Of a DNA stretch of 64,000 bases, positions 1 to 7,840 are shown piece after piece. The stretch covers positions 620,001-684,000 of the forward strand of contig JACKMA010000002.1 in assembly GCA_024235635.1 (NCBI GenBank), given 5' to 3'. The position numbers were made by a program, and so were the translations under genes. Under the pieces are notes generated by a model. That model was not told where the DNA came from. It saw only the letters and a list, made by a program, of their open reading frames with translations, and searched no databases. How positions within the stretch are numbered: the stretch's first letter is position 1; each line of letters starts with the position of its first letter. The stretch is from Zoogloeaceae bacterium (GTDB lineage: Bacteria; Pseudomonadota; Gammaproteobacteria; Burkholderiales; Rhodocyclaceae).

Positions 1-332
1 TAGATCAGGACCCGCGGCACGCGAATGCTGAACTGAAGGTTGACGAGCTTGCCATTGACGCGGACCTTGTCGGTCGGGCCGACCTTCTGGCCGATGCCGG
101 CCGGCATGCCATTGACCGAGATGCGGCCGGCGACGATCATCTCCTCGACCTCGCGGCGAGAGGCGATGCCGGTCTGCGCCAGTATCTTGTGCAGGCGCTC
201 GGACTCGGCAAACTCGGCAGGCAGCTTGCGGCCACCGCGGGCGCGGCGGCCGGCGCCGACAGTCGGGCCGTCAGTCCTGGTCGACGTTTTCTGCGGACCT
301 TTCGGTCGGCGGGGTGTGCGGGAGGTCGACAA
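1..332 (-). CDS. rluB: 23S rRNA pseudouridine synthase RluB, N-terminal part (cut by window edge)
   Basis: The reverse strand encodes an S4 RNA-binding domain (LHKILAQTGIASRREVEEMI, then VAGRISVNGMPAGIG), as at the N-terminus of large-subunit pseudouridine synthases; the catalytic domain lies outside the window. A basic, glycine-rich leader precedes it. The frame has no ATG or GTG. The first usable codon after the upstream stop is the TTG at 332, which would overlap the end of scpB by about 60 nt. The position directly after scpA-scpB is the usual one for rluB in proteobacteria. The start is uncertain; the family call rests on the S4 domain plus context. Confidence 0.75.
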   Translation of the reverse strand, partial: MSTSRTPRRPKGPQKTSTRTDGPTVGAGRRARGGRKLPAEFAESERLHKILAQTGIASRREVEEMIVAGRISVNGMPAGIGQKVGPTDKVRVNGKLVNLQFSIRVPRVLI

Positions 333-867
333 GGTCCATGATCCTTTCGATTTCGGTCAATGGCGGCAACTCGGTCAGCGAGCGCAGCCCCATTTCATCC
401 AGAAAGCGACGCGTGGTCGCAAACAAGGCCGGGCGCCCCGGCACGTCGCGGTGGCCGACCACGTCGATCCAGCCGCGCGACTCCAGCGTCCGGATCACGC
501 CCTGGGATACCGACACACCACGGATCTCCTCGATATCGCCGCGGGTGACCGGCTGGCGATAGGCAACGATGGCCAGTGTCTCCAGTACCGCACGCGAATA
601 CTTCGGCGCCCGTTCCTGTTTCAAACGATCGAGATAGATCTGGTACTCGGGCCGCGTCCGGAAGCGCCAGCCACCGGCGACCTGCAGCAGTTCGACGCCA
701 CGATCTTCCCAGTCGACGCGCAGCTCGTCGAGTAGCCGACGCACCGTCTCGGGTCCGGGGTCCTGGTCGAACAGCAGGCGCAGCGTGCTGACCGGCAGCG
801 CAGCCTGTGCACCCAGCAATGCCGTTTCCAGCACCCGCTTCCAATCGTCAGGGCTCGTCGGCTGCAT
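271..867 (-). CDS. scpB: Segregation and condensation protein B
   Basis: The 198-residue protein has the tandem winged-helix layout of ScpB, with the recognisable core VLETLAIVAYRQPVTRGDIE followed by RGVSVSQGVIRTLESRGW. ScpB binds ScpA and regulates the SMC condensin that compacts and segregates the chromosome in the cytoplasm. The ATG at 867 lies inside the end of scpA (20 nt overlap), which suggests translational coupling. The C-terminal tail is acidic and polar. Length is normal for the family. Confidence 0.93.
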   Translation of the reverse strand: MQPTSPDDWKRVLETALLGAQAALPVSTLRLLFDQDPGPETVRRLLDELRVDWEDRGVELLQVAGGWRFRTRPEYQIYLDRLKQERAPKYSRAVLETLAIVAYRQPVTRGDIEEIRGVSVSQGVIRTLESRGWIDVVGHRDVPGRPALFATTRRFLDEMGLRSLTELPPLTEIERIMDLVDLPHTPPTERSAENVDQD

Positions 868-1681
868 GACCGCTGAGCCTCAGGTAGATCGGCGCAAAGG
901 CGGCGCTCTGGGTCACGTCCACCAGTCGCTCCTTGACCAGCTCGAGAATCGCAAGAAAGCTGACGACGAGGCCGGGCGCGCCCAGCGAGCGGTCGAACAG
1001 CGCATCGAAGACGACGAATCCGCCGCCGCCGAGGCGGCGCAGGATGCCGGTCATGTGCTCACGCACCGAAAGCTCCTCCCGCTGCACGGTATGATGACGA
1101 TTCAGTCGCGCATTGCGCACGATCTTCAACCACGCCAGCTGCAGGTCGTGCAGGCTCACCTCGGGCAGCCGTTCGACCACCTTCTCGGCCACCAGCACGC
1201 CGATCCACTCGAAGTCGCGCCCCTCGCGCGGCTGGGCGTCGATCTTGGCGGCGGCAAGCTTCATCTGCTCGTATTCAAGCAGGCGCCGCACCAGTTCCGC
1301 CCGCGGGTCGGCGTCCTCGTCCTCGACCGCCCGCGGCGGTCGCGGCAACAGCATGCGGGACTTGATCTCGAGCAGCATCGCGGCCATCAACAGGTATTCG
1401 GCTGCCAGCTCGAGATTGCTCGCCCGCATCGCCTCGACGTATTCGAGATACTGCGCGGTCAACGGCGCCATCGGAATGTCCAGGATGTCGATGTTGGCCT
1501 TGCGGATCAGATACAGCAACAGGTCGAGCGGCCCTTCGAAGGCGTCGAGGATGATTTCCAGCGCATCCGGGGGAATGTAGAGATCCAGCGGCAACGAGAG
1601 CAACGGCTCGCCGTACAGGCGAGCCACCGCAGCCGCCTGTTCCGGCGTCTCGGACGGCGGCAGGTCGAGCGGCAGGTTCAC
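848..1681 (-). CDS. scpA: Segregation and condensation protein A (kleisin)
   Basis: This 277-residue kleisin bridges the SMC heads in the bacterial condensin. The N-terminal block FEGPLDLLLYLIRKANIDIL and the next segment PMAPLTAQYLEYVEAM are classic ScpA signatures. I place the start at GTG 1681 rather than at upstream ATGs because this codon overlaps the TGA of trpS (GTGA) and gives the usual N-terminus ahead of the conserved RLYGEPLLSLPLDLYIPPD segment. The upstream extension of the open frame lies inside trpS and is not protein-like. The gene overlaps scpB at its 3' end. Confidence 0.93.
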   Translation of the reverse strand: MNLPLDLPPSETPEQAAAVARLYGEPLLSLPLDLYIPPDALEIILDAFEGPLDLLLYLIRKANIDILDIPMAPLTAQYLEYVEAMRASNLELAAEYLLMAAMLLEIKSRMLLPRPPRAVEDEDADPRAELVRRLLEYEQMKLAAAKIDAQPREGRDFEWIGVLVAEKVVERLPEVSLHDLQLAWLKIVRNARLNRHHTVQREELSVREHMTGILRRLGGGGFVVFDALFDRSLGAPGLVVSFLAILELVKERLVDVTQSAAFAPIYLRLSGHAADEP

Positions 1682-2880
1682 CCGTAGTTGAGTCCCATCG
1701 CTTCGCGCACGTCCCGCATGGTGTCCTGGGCGAGCTTGCGCGCGCGCTCGCAGCCGTCCGCGATGATGTTGCGCAGCAAGCCGGGGTCCTCGACGTAAGG
1801 CTGGGCGCGCTCGCGCATCTGCTCCTGCTCGGCCACCACCGCATCGATCACCGGCTGCTTGCATTCGACGCAGCCGATGCCGGCGCTGCGACAACCTTCC
1901 TGCACCCACTCGCGGACCGAATCGTCCGAATAGATGCGATGGAACTGCCATACCGGGCATTTTTCGGGCTCGCCCGGGTCGGTGCGGCGCACGCGAGCCG
2001 GGTCGGTCTGCATCGTGCGGATCTTCCTGGTGATGCTGTCGGCTTCCTCGCGCAGGTAGATCGTGTTGTTGTAGGACTTCGACATCTTCTGTCCGTCGAG
2101 CCCCGGCATCTTCGACGCCACGGTCAGCAGCGCGTCCGGCTCGGCCAGGATCATCTTGCCGCCGCCCTCAAGATAGCCGTAAAGGCGCTCGCGATCGCCG
2201 AGGCTGAGATTCTGGGTCTCTTCCAGCAGCGCCTGGGCCTGCTCGAGGGCGGCCTCCTCGCCTTCTTGAAGGTAGCGCACGCGCAATTCCTCGTACATCC
2301 GCGCCCGTTTCGACCCGAGCTTGCGGATCGCGTCGCGCGCCTTGTCCTCGAACCCCGGCTCCTTGCCGTAGAGGTGGTTGAAGCGGCGGGCGACCTCGCG
2401 CGTGAGTTCGACGTGGGGTACCTGGTCCTCGCCGACCGGGACCTTGTCGGCGCGGTAGATCAGGATGTCCGCCGATTGCAGCAACGGATAGCCGAGAAAT
2501 CCGTAGGTCGACAGATCCTTGTCGGTGAGCTTCTCCTGCTGGTCCTTGTAGGTCGGCACGCGTTCGAGCCACCCCAACGGGCACATCATCGACAGCAGCA
2601 GGTGCAGTTCCGCATGCTCCGGGACCCGAGACTGGATGAACAGGGTCGCCTGCGCCGGATCGACGCCGGCCGCGAGCCAGTCGATCAGCATGTCCCAGAC
2701 ACTCTCGCCGATCAGCCGCGGATCGTCGTAGTTGGTCGTCAGCGCGTGCCAGTCGGCCGCGAAGAACAGGCACGGATACTCCACCTGCAGCTTGACCCAG
2801 TTCTGCAACACACCGTGGTAATGGCCGAGATGGAGTCTTCCGGTCGGCCGCATGCCGGAGAGAACGCGTTCAGCGTACAT
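1678..2880 (-). CDS. trpS: Tryptophanyl-tRNA synthetase
   Basis: This class I aminoacyl-tRNA synthetase charges tRNA-Trp. The HIGH-type motif reads HLGH at residues 17-20 and KMSKS is at 265-269. At 400 residues it is the longer TrpRS form, with an insertion around residues 175-250 compared with the roughly 330-residue E. coli-type enzyme. A CVECKQP motif near residue 337 is seen in this longer class. The start is ATG 2880, 8 nt after the stop of the upstream protease gene; the stop overlaps the scpA start. Confidence 0.95.
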   Translation of the reverse strand: MYAERVLSGMRPTGRLHLGHYHGVLQNWVKLQVEYPCLFFAADWHALTTNYDDPRLIGESVWDMLIDWLAAGVDPAQATLFIQSRVPEHAELHLLLSMMCPLGWLERVPTYKDQQEKLTDKDLSTYGFLGYPLLQSADILIYRADKVPVGEDQVPHVELTREVARRFNHLYGKEPGFEDKARDAIRKLGSKRARMYEELRVRYLQEGEEAALEQAQALLEETQNLSLGDRERLYGYLEGGGKMILAEPDALLTVASKMPGLDGQKMSKSYNNTIYLREEADSITRKIRTMQTDPARVRRTDPGEPEKCPVWQFHRIYSDDSVREWVQEGCRSAGIGCVECKQPVIDAVVAEQEQMRERAQPYVEDPGLLRNIIADGCERARKLAQDTMRDVREAMGLNYG

Positions 2881-2888
2881 TGATCGTC

Positions 2889-3536
2889 TTACAGTCCGAA
2901 TACGAGGGCGAGAGCATACCGGAACAGGGCCACCAACGGACCGAGCACCGCACCGAGCACGCCGGTGAACAACAGCAGCAACAGAATCGGAAAGCCGAAC
3001 CGTTCGAGCTGGGCGAAGCGTGAGGCGAGCGGCCCCGGCAGCAGGCTGACCGCGATGCGACCGCCGTCGAGCGGCGGAATCGGCAACAGGTTCAGGATCA
3101 TCAGGATCGCATTGATGTGCATGCCGGCGTCTGCCATCTTCAGCATCGGCAGCCCGTAGTCGCTGCCGACCAGATGGCGACCGAGCAGGAAGACCAGGGC
3201 CCAGCCGACCGCCATCGCGAAATTCGCCAACGGCCCGGCCGCGGCCACCCACAGCATGTCGGCCTTGGGGTGGCGCAGGCGGCCGAAGCTCACCGGCACC
3301 GGCTTGGCCCAGCCGAACAGCATGCCACCGGCACTGAGTGCGAGGATTAGGCCCGGCACCAGCAGGGTCCCGACCGGATCGATGTGCTTGAGCGGGTTCA
3401 GGGTGATGCGGCCGGCCAACTCGGCTGTCGGATCGCCGAAGTGGCGCGCGACATAGCCGTGGGCGGCCTCGTGCAGCGTGATCGCGAGCAGCACCGGCAG
3501 TGCCCAGATCGCCAGCGTCGAAATCAACTCATCCAT
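2889..3536 (-). CDS. Site-2 protease family (M50) membrane metalloprotease
   Basis: The 215-residue polytopic membrane protein carries the zinc-binding HEAAH motif at residues 22-26 in the first transmembrane segment and the LPIPPLDGGR motif at 151-160, which supplies the third metal ligand. This is the short M50 form without PDZ domains. Members cleave membrane-embedded substrates; the substrate is unknown here. It sits between yciO and trpS in the same run, an arrangement known from other proteobacteria. Confidence 0.88.
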   Translation of the reverse strand: MDELISTLAIWALPVLLAITLHEAAHGYVARHFGDPTAELAGRITLNPLKHIDPVGTLLVPGLILALSAGGMLFGWAKPVPVSFGRLRHPKADMLWVAAAGPLANFAMAVGWALVFLLGRHLVGSDYGLPMLKMADAGMHINAILMILNLLPIPPLDGGRIAVSLLPGPLASRFAQLERFGFPILLLLLFTGVLGAVLGPLVALFRYALALVFGL

Positions 3537-3579
3537 CTGCGCGCGGGTGCAAAGGATCCGATTCTAGCAAAGGGATCGC

Positions 3580-4212
3580 TCAACCCGCGTCGAGGCCGAA
3601 GGGATCGAGCGCGCCCCGGCCGGCCCGTACGAGCACCGGCGGGCCGTCGGTCAGATCGATCACCGTCGTCGCTTCGGCGCCGCAGTAGCCCGCCTCGATC
3701 ACCAGATCGACCTGCCTGCCAAGGCGGTCGCGAATCTCCTCCGCGTCCGACAGTGGCAGATCCTCGCCGGGCAGCAGCAGGGTCGAGGTCAGCAGCGGAC
3801 CGTCGATTTCTGCCAACAGCGCTTCGACCACCGGGTGCTCCGGCACTCGCAGGCCGAGCGTCTTGCGCTTCGGGTGCAGGACCCGGCGCGGCAATTCCCG
3901 GGTGCCTTCGAGGATGAAGGTGTAGGGGCCGGGCGTGGTCGCCTTGAGCAAGCGGTACTGGGCGTTGTCGACGCGCGCGAACTGGGCGATTTCGGACAGG
4001 TCACGGCACATCAGGGTGAAGTGATGGCGGTCGTCGACGCCGCGGATGCGCCGGATGCGATCGAGCAGCTGCGCCTCGCCGACCTGGCAGGCGAGCGCGT
4101 AGGCCGAATCGGTCGGCAGGGCCACCAGGCCGCGCTGCCGGACGATGTCCGCCGCCTGGCGGATCAGGCGTGGTTGCGGGTGCTCGGGGTGAAGCGAGAA
4201 ATACTGGGCCAT
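3580..4212 (-). CDS. yciO: YciO-type Sua5/YrdC domain protein
   Basis: The 210-residue Sua5/YrdC/YciO-fold protein follows E. coli YciO closely: PTDSAYALACQVG near the N-terminus, HFTLMCRDLSE, PGPYTFILEGTRE, KRKTLGLRVPEHP and the terminal VIDLTDGPPVLVR. The fold binds nucleotides and double-stranded RNA. The TsaC/Sua5 relatives make threonylcarbamoyl-AMP for tRNA t6A; whether YciO proteins do so in vivo is less clear. It lies 31 nt downstream of rnm, as yciO neighbours rnm in E. coli. Confidence 0.9.
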   Translation of the reverse strand: MAQYFSLHPEHPQPRLIRQAADIVRQRGLVALPTDSAYALACQVGEAQLLDRIRRIRGVDDRHHFTLMCRDLSEIAQFARVDNAQYRLLKATTPGPYTFILEGTRELPRRVLHPKRKTLGLRVPEHPVVEALLAEIDGPLLTSTLLLPGEDLPLSDAEEIRDRLGRQVDLVIEAGYCGAEATTVIDLTDGPPVLVRAGRGALDPFGLDAG

Positions 4213-4243
4213 GCGCTCGGGCGGACGCCACTGCGGCCGCGAA

Positions 4244-5086
4244 TCAGCAAAAACGCGACCATACCGGAATCAGATCCGGCGGCAAGGGGTTGCAGCGGCC
4301 GAGGTCGACCGGTCCTTCACCGATTCCGTGGAAATCCGAGGCGCGCGAGGCGAGCAGGCCGCGCTGCCGGGCGATGCCGGCGAAACGGTGCATTTCCTGT
4401 TCGGTGTGGGCGCCGCCGACCACTTCGATGGCTTCGCCGCCGGCGTTCTGGAAGCGCGCGAGCAGTGCCTGCAGTTCACGGCTGGAGAGCCGGTAGCGGG
4501 CGGGATGGGCCAGCACCGCGAGGCCGCCCGACGCCACGATCCAGCCGACGGCCTGTTCGACTTCCGCCCATTGATGGGGGACGAAGCCGGGCTTGCCGGT
4601 CGCCAGATAATGGTCGAACACGGTCTTGACGTCGGGCATCAGTCCGCAGGCTACGATGTGGCGGGCAAAGTGGGCGCGCCCGACCAGCTCGGGATTGCGC
4701 GCCAGCCGGCGTGCGCCGGCCAGGGCGTCCGGAATGCCGCAGCGCGCCAGCTCGGCGCCGATGCGTTCGGCCCGTTCCGCCCGCCCGGCGCGCAGTTCGG
4801 CGAGCGCCTGTTGCAGCGGGCGGTGCCGGTGATCGATGCCCAGGCCGACGATGTGGATGGTCTCGCCGGCAAAGCTGGTCGAAATCTCGACGCCGGGCAG
4901 CAACCGTAGCGCCGTGTCGCGGGCCGCGGCGAGCGCCTCGTCGATGCCGTCGAGTTCGTCGTGATCGGTCAGCGCCAGCAGGTCGACACCATTCGCCAGC
5001 GCCCGCGAAACCACTTCGGTCGGCGTCAGGTGACCGTCGGATCGGGTCGAGTGGCAGTGCAGGTCGGGGTTTTCGAACACCTTCAC
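4244..5086 (-). CDS. rnm: PHP-domain phosphoesterase, RNase AM (Rnm/YciV)
   Basis: The 280-residue PHP-domain protein has metal-binding motifs DLHCHSTRSDG (8-18), TDHD (40-43), AHP (193-195) and SDFH (250-253). Its length and the segments LLPGVEIST, GKPGFVPHQW and VLAHPARY match E. coli YciV/Rnm, a 5'-3' exoribonuclease that trims 5' ends of rRNAs and hydrolyses 3',5'-bisphosphates. Its start overlaps the stop of the upstream hydrolase by 4 nt (ATGA). The ortholog call rests on sequence resemblance plus adjacency to yciO. Confidence 0.88.
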   Translation of the reverse strand: MKVFENPDLHCHSTRSDGHLTPTEVVSRALANGVDLLALTDHDELDGIDEALAAARDTALRLLPGVEISTSFAGETIHIVGLGIDHRHRPLQQALAELRAGRAERAERIGAELARCGIPDALAGARRLARNPELVGRAHFARHIVACGLMPDVKTVFDHYLATGKPGFVPHQWAEVEQAVGWIVASGGLAVLAHPARYRLSSRELQALLARFQNAGGEAIEVVGGAHTEQEMHRFAGIARQRGLLASRASDFHGIGEGPVDLGRCNPLPPDLIPVWSRFC

Positions 5087-5979
5087 GGCCCGGCTCCGGC
5101 GTCGGCGTCGTACACGAATGCCTCGATCGCCGTCGCGACGGCGCCGGGTACGTCACGGTGCAGGTTGTGACCGGTGTCGGACAGACGGATCTCCCGGAAG
5201 TCGCTGAAACAGGCGCGCCCTGCGGCGCAGGCTTCGTCGTCGACCCCGAGACGCCGCCGGAGTTCGTCGTCCGCAGGCACCAGCGAGAGCACCGGCGCCC
5301 GCACCCGACGCCAGCAGGCCATCGCCTCCTGGCGTCGGTAAAGCACCGGATTGACGTCGCGATGTCGTGGGTCGCCGTGGCCGACGTAACCGCCCGCGGG
5401 ATCTTCGACGAGCATCTCGATGGCCAGCCGCGTGGCCTGGCTGCGGTCGAGGCGCGGATCCTCCTGCAGCAGACGCTCGACCAGAGCGGCGGTCGAATCG
5501 TAGTGGCGTGGACGAGCCTCGCGAGCCAGTTGATCGAGCCACTTGCGGTAGCGTCCCGGCGCCTCCTCCGGCGGTCGGTCGGCGAGCCCGAAGGCGTCGA
5601 GCAGCACCAGGCGCGCTACCGACCTGGGCCTGATGCCGGCATACAGCGCCGCGACATTGCCGCCCATGCTGTGTCCGATCAGGTTGAGCGGACAAATCAG
5701 CCCGGCTTCCCGTACCAGCGCGTCGAGATCCGCCAGGTAGTCGGGAAACCAATAGCCCCCGGGCGCCCGGGCGCTGCGACCGAATCCGCGCCAGTCGGGT
5801 GCGACCACATGCCAGTCGCGACGAAGCTGCTCGACGACGAACTGGAAACTGGCCGAGACATCCATCCAGCCATGCAGCATCAGCAGTTGCGGTGCGCCGA
5901 CCGTTCCCCATTCACGCACGTGGTAACGCAGGCCCCGGATGTCGATGTAGCGGCTACGGCTCGATGTCATGGCGTCCAT
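5083..5979 (-). CDS. Alpha/beta hydrolase
   Basis: This is a 298-residue alpha/beta-hydrolase fold protein. The oxyanion region is LHGWMD (35-40), the nucleophile elbow is GHSMGG (Ser104), a likely acid lies in SLVPADDE, and the catalytic His is in DTGHNLHRD near the C-terminus. No signal peptide is seen, so it is probably cytoplasmic. It is the first gene of the eight-gene minus-strand run, divergent from the gcv leader. The start could be the first ATG or the ATG three codons in. The substrate cannot be told from sequence. Confidence 0.85.
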   Translation of the reverse strand: MDAMTSSRSRYIDIRGLRYHVREWGTVGAPQLLMLHGWMDVSASFQFVVEQLRRDWHVVAPDWRGFGRSARAPGGYWFPDYLADLDALVREAGLICPLNLIGHSMGGNVAALYAGIRPRSVARLVLLDAFGLADRPPEEAPGRYRKWLDQLAREARPRHYDSTAALVERLLQEDPRLDRSQATRLAIEMLVEDPAGGYVGHGDPRHRDVNPVLYRRQEAMACWRRVRAPVLSLVPADDELRRRLGVDDEACAAGRACFSDFREIRLSDTGHNLHRDVPGAVATAIEAFVYDADAGAGP

Positions 5980-6036
5980 CTTATCGCGGCCGGCACGCTT
6001 GCCCGACCCGGCCGGCCGGTGCTATCGTCCGCTCAC

Positions 6037-6201
6037 ACTGCGGGAGAGCGCTGTTGACAGCCGCCGAAGGCGTAACCCCCGGAACCGCTCAGGCAAACGG
6101 ACCGCAGTTCGAAGCAAGAATCTGGAGAGTGGCGGCCGTCGATCCGCCCACCGAAGGGGCACGCGGCCGCGGCTGCAATCTCTCAGGTACAAGGGACAGA
6201 T
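6037..6201 (+). ncRNA. Tandem glycine riboswitch
   Basis: Two consecutive glycine aptamers precede gcvT. Aptamer 1 is closed by P1 ACTGCGG (6037-6043) pairing with CCGCAGT (6102-6108), and contains CGGGAGAGC, GCCGAAGG and CCGCTCAGGCAAA. After an 11-nt linker, aptamer 2 is closed by ATCTG (6120-6124) pairing with CAGAT (6197-6201) and contains GGAGAGT, ACCGAAGGGGCA and TCTCTCAGGTACAAGG. These are the conserved signatures of the class. Tandem glycine riboswitches upstream of gcv operons usually raise expression when glycine is abundant. Confidence 0.95.
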
Positions 6202-6237
6202 GGGGACGGGCCGGCACTCGGGCGCGTCCCCTTTTTT
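6202..6237 (+). terminator. Intrinsic terminator of the glycine riboswitch
   Basis: GGGGACG (6202-6208) pairs with CGTCCCC (6225-6231) and is followed directly by six T residues (6232-6237). It begins at the base after the closing stem of aptamer 2 and lies 43 nt before gcvT. It is well placed to be the expression platform, giving termination unless glycine-bound aptamers interfere. That mechanism is inferred from position. Confidence 0.85.
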
Positions 6238-6279
6238 CATCATTGCCCGATTTTGCCGCGGCCACCGAGGATCACCGCC

Positions 6280-7362
6280 ATGTCCAAGCAGACTCCGCTT
6301 CACCGCGCCCACGTCGATGCCGGTGCCCGCATGGTCGATTTCGCGGGCTGGGAAATGCCGGTCAATTACGGCTCGCAGATCGAGGAACACCACGCCGTTC
6401 GACGACGGGCCGGCATGTTCGACGTGTCGCACATGCTCGCGCTCGATCTCGATGGTGCCGATGCGCGCAAGTTCCTTCGCGCCGTGCTGGCCAACGACGT
6501 CGCCAAGCTGACCGTCGCCGGCAAGGCGCTCTATTCGTGCATGCTTACACCGTCCGGCGGCGTCATCGACGACCTGATCGTCTATCACTTCGCCGACGAC
6601 CGGTATCGACTGGTGGTGAATGCCGGCACCGCCGACAAGGATCTCGGGTGGTTGCGCGAACGCATCGACCGTGATGCAGCGGCCGTCGATCTCACGCCCC
6701 GTCGGGACCTGGCGATGATCGCGGTGCAGGGGCCGGAAGCCCGGCGCCTGTGCTGGCAGGCGCTCCCCGGAAGTGAAGAGGCGAGCGGCACGCTGCCCCC
6801 GTTCCATGCCGCCGACTGCGACGGCGTGCTGATTGCCAGAACCGGCTATACCGGCGAAGACGGTTTCGAACTGAGCGTCCCGGCCGATCGGGCCGAGGAT
6901 CTCTGGCGCAGTCTGCTGGATGCCGGCGTGGCGCCCTGCGGCCTCGGGGCGCGCGATACGCTGCGGCTCGAAGCCGGCATGAACCTCTACGGCCAGGACA
7001 TGGACGAAGACACCTCGCCCCTGGACGCCGGACTCGCATGGACCATCGACTTCAAGGACGAGAATCGTCACTTCATCGGCCGGGAGCCGCTCGAGCAGGC
7101 CGGCGCGCGACGCCGCATGCTCGGACTGGTGCTCGAAGACAAGGGCGTACTGCGGACCCACATGAAGGTCGCGACCGAACATGGCGACGGCATCACCACC
7201 AGTGGCAGCTTCTCGCCGACACTGCAAAAGGCGATCGCGTTCGCCCGCCTGCCCTTGGCGGTTGCGCCGGACGAGCGCGTCACCGTAGACATCCGTGGGC
7301 GCATGGCCGAAGCCCGTACCGTCAAGCTGCCGTTCGTTCGCAATGGCCAATGTCTGATTTGA
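6280..7362 (+). CDS. gcvT: Glycine cleavage system T protein (aminomethyltransferase)
   Basis: The 360-residue T protein transfers the methylene group from aminomethyl-lipoyl-H protein to tetrahydrofolate, releasing ammonia. It opens with LHRAHVDAGARMVDFAGWEM and carries the family segments FDVSHM, YTGEDGFELSVP, LGARDTLRLEAGMNLYG and the C-terminal GITTSGSFSPTL block. I chose ATG 6280 because a CGAGG ribosome site lies ahead of it and it matches the family N-terminus; the in-frame ATG nine codons earlier does not. It is the first gene of the riboswitch-controlled operon. Confidence 0.96.
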   Translation: MSKQTPLHRAHVDAGARMVDFAGWEMPVNYGSQIEEHHAVRRRAGMFDVSHMLALDLDGADARKFLRAVLANDVAKLTVAGKALYSCMLTPSGGVIDDLIVYHFADDRYRLVVNAGTADKDLGWLRERIDRDAAAVDLTPRRDLAMIAVQGPEARRLCWQALPGSEEASGTLPPFHAADCDGVLIARTGYTGEDGFELSVPADRAEDLWRSLLDAGVAPCGLGARDTLRLEAGMNLYGQDMDEDTSPLDAGLAWTIDFKDENRHFIGREPLEQAGARRRMLGLVLEDKGVLRTHMKVATEHGDGITTSGSFSPTLQKAIAFARLPLAVAPDERVTVDIRGRMAEARTVKLPFVRNGQCLI

Positions 7363-7420
7363 GCATCGTTCCTCGCGCGGGCGGACCTGCCCGCACCACC
7401 GACCGTTTCGGAGAGCAAGC

Positions 7421-7807
7421 ATGAGCAAGGTCCCCGCCGACCTCAAATACACCAAGTCCCACGAATGGATCCGCAGCGATGCCGACGGCATACTGACCGT
7501 CGGCATCACCGATCACGCCCAGGCGGCATTGGGCGACATCGTCTTCCTGGAATTGCCGGAGGCCGGCCGCCAGGTCGCGGCCGGTGACGCCGTGGCAGTC
7601 ATCGAATCGGTCAAGGCGGCCTCCGACATCTACGCACCGGTCGATGGCGAAATCGTCGACAGCAATGCCGATGCCGTCGATGCCCCCGAACAGGTCAATG
7701 CCGACGCCTACGGCAACTGGCTGTTCAAGCTCCGACCGGCCGAAGGGGCCGAGCTCGACGCGCTGCTCGACGCCGCCGGCTACGAGGCCGAGATCGCCGA
7801 ATCCTGA
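7421..7807 (+). CDS. gcvH: Glycine cleavage system H protein
   Basis: The 128-residue lipoyl carrier shuttles the aminomethyl group between P, T and L proteins. The lipoylation site is Lys65 in the motif AVIESVKAASD. The N-terminus KYTKSHEWI and the GITDHAQAALGDIVFLELPE block are typical. Length matches E. coli GcvH. It lies 58 nt after gcvT and 33 nt before gcvP, so one transcript is likely. Confidence 0.97.
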   Translation: MSKVPADLKYTKSHEWIRSDADGILTVGITDHAQAALGDIVFLELPEAGRQVAAGDAVAVIESVKAASDIYAPVDGEIVDSNADAVDAPEQVNADAYGNWLFKLRPAEGAELDALLDAAGYEAEIAES

Positions 7808-7840
7808 ACTGCGGTACCCATCGTTTCGAGTTCGAAGCCC

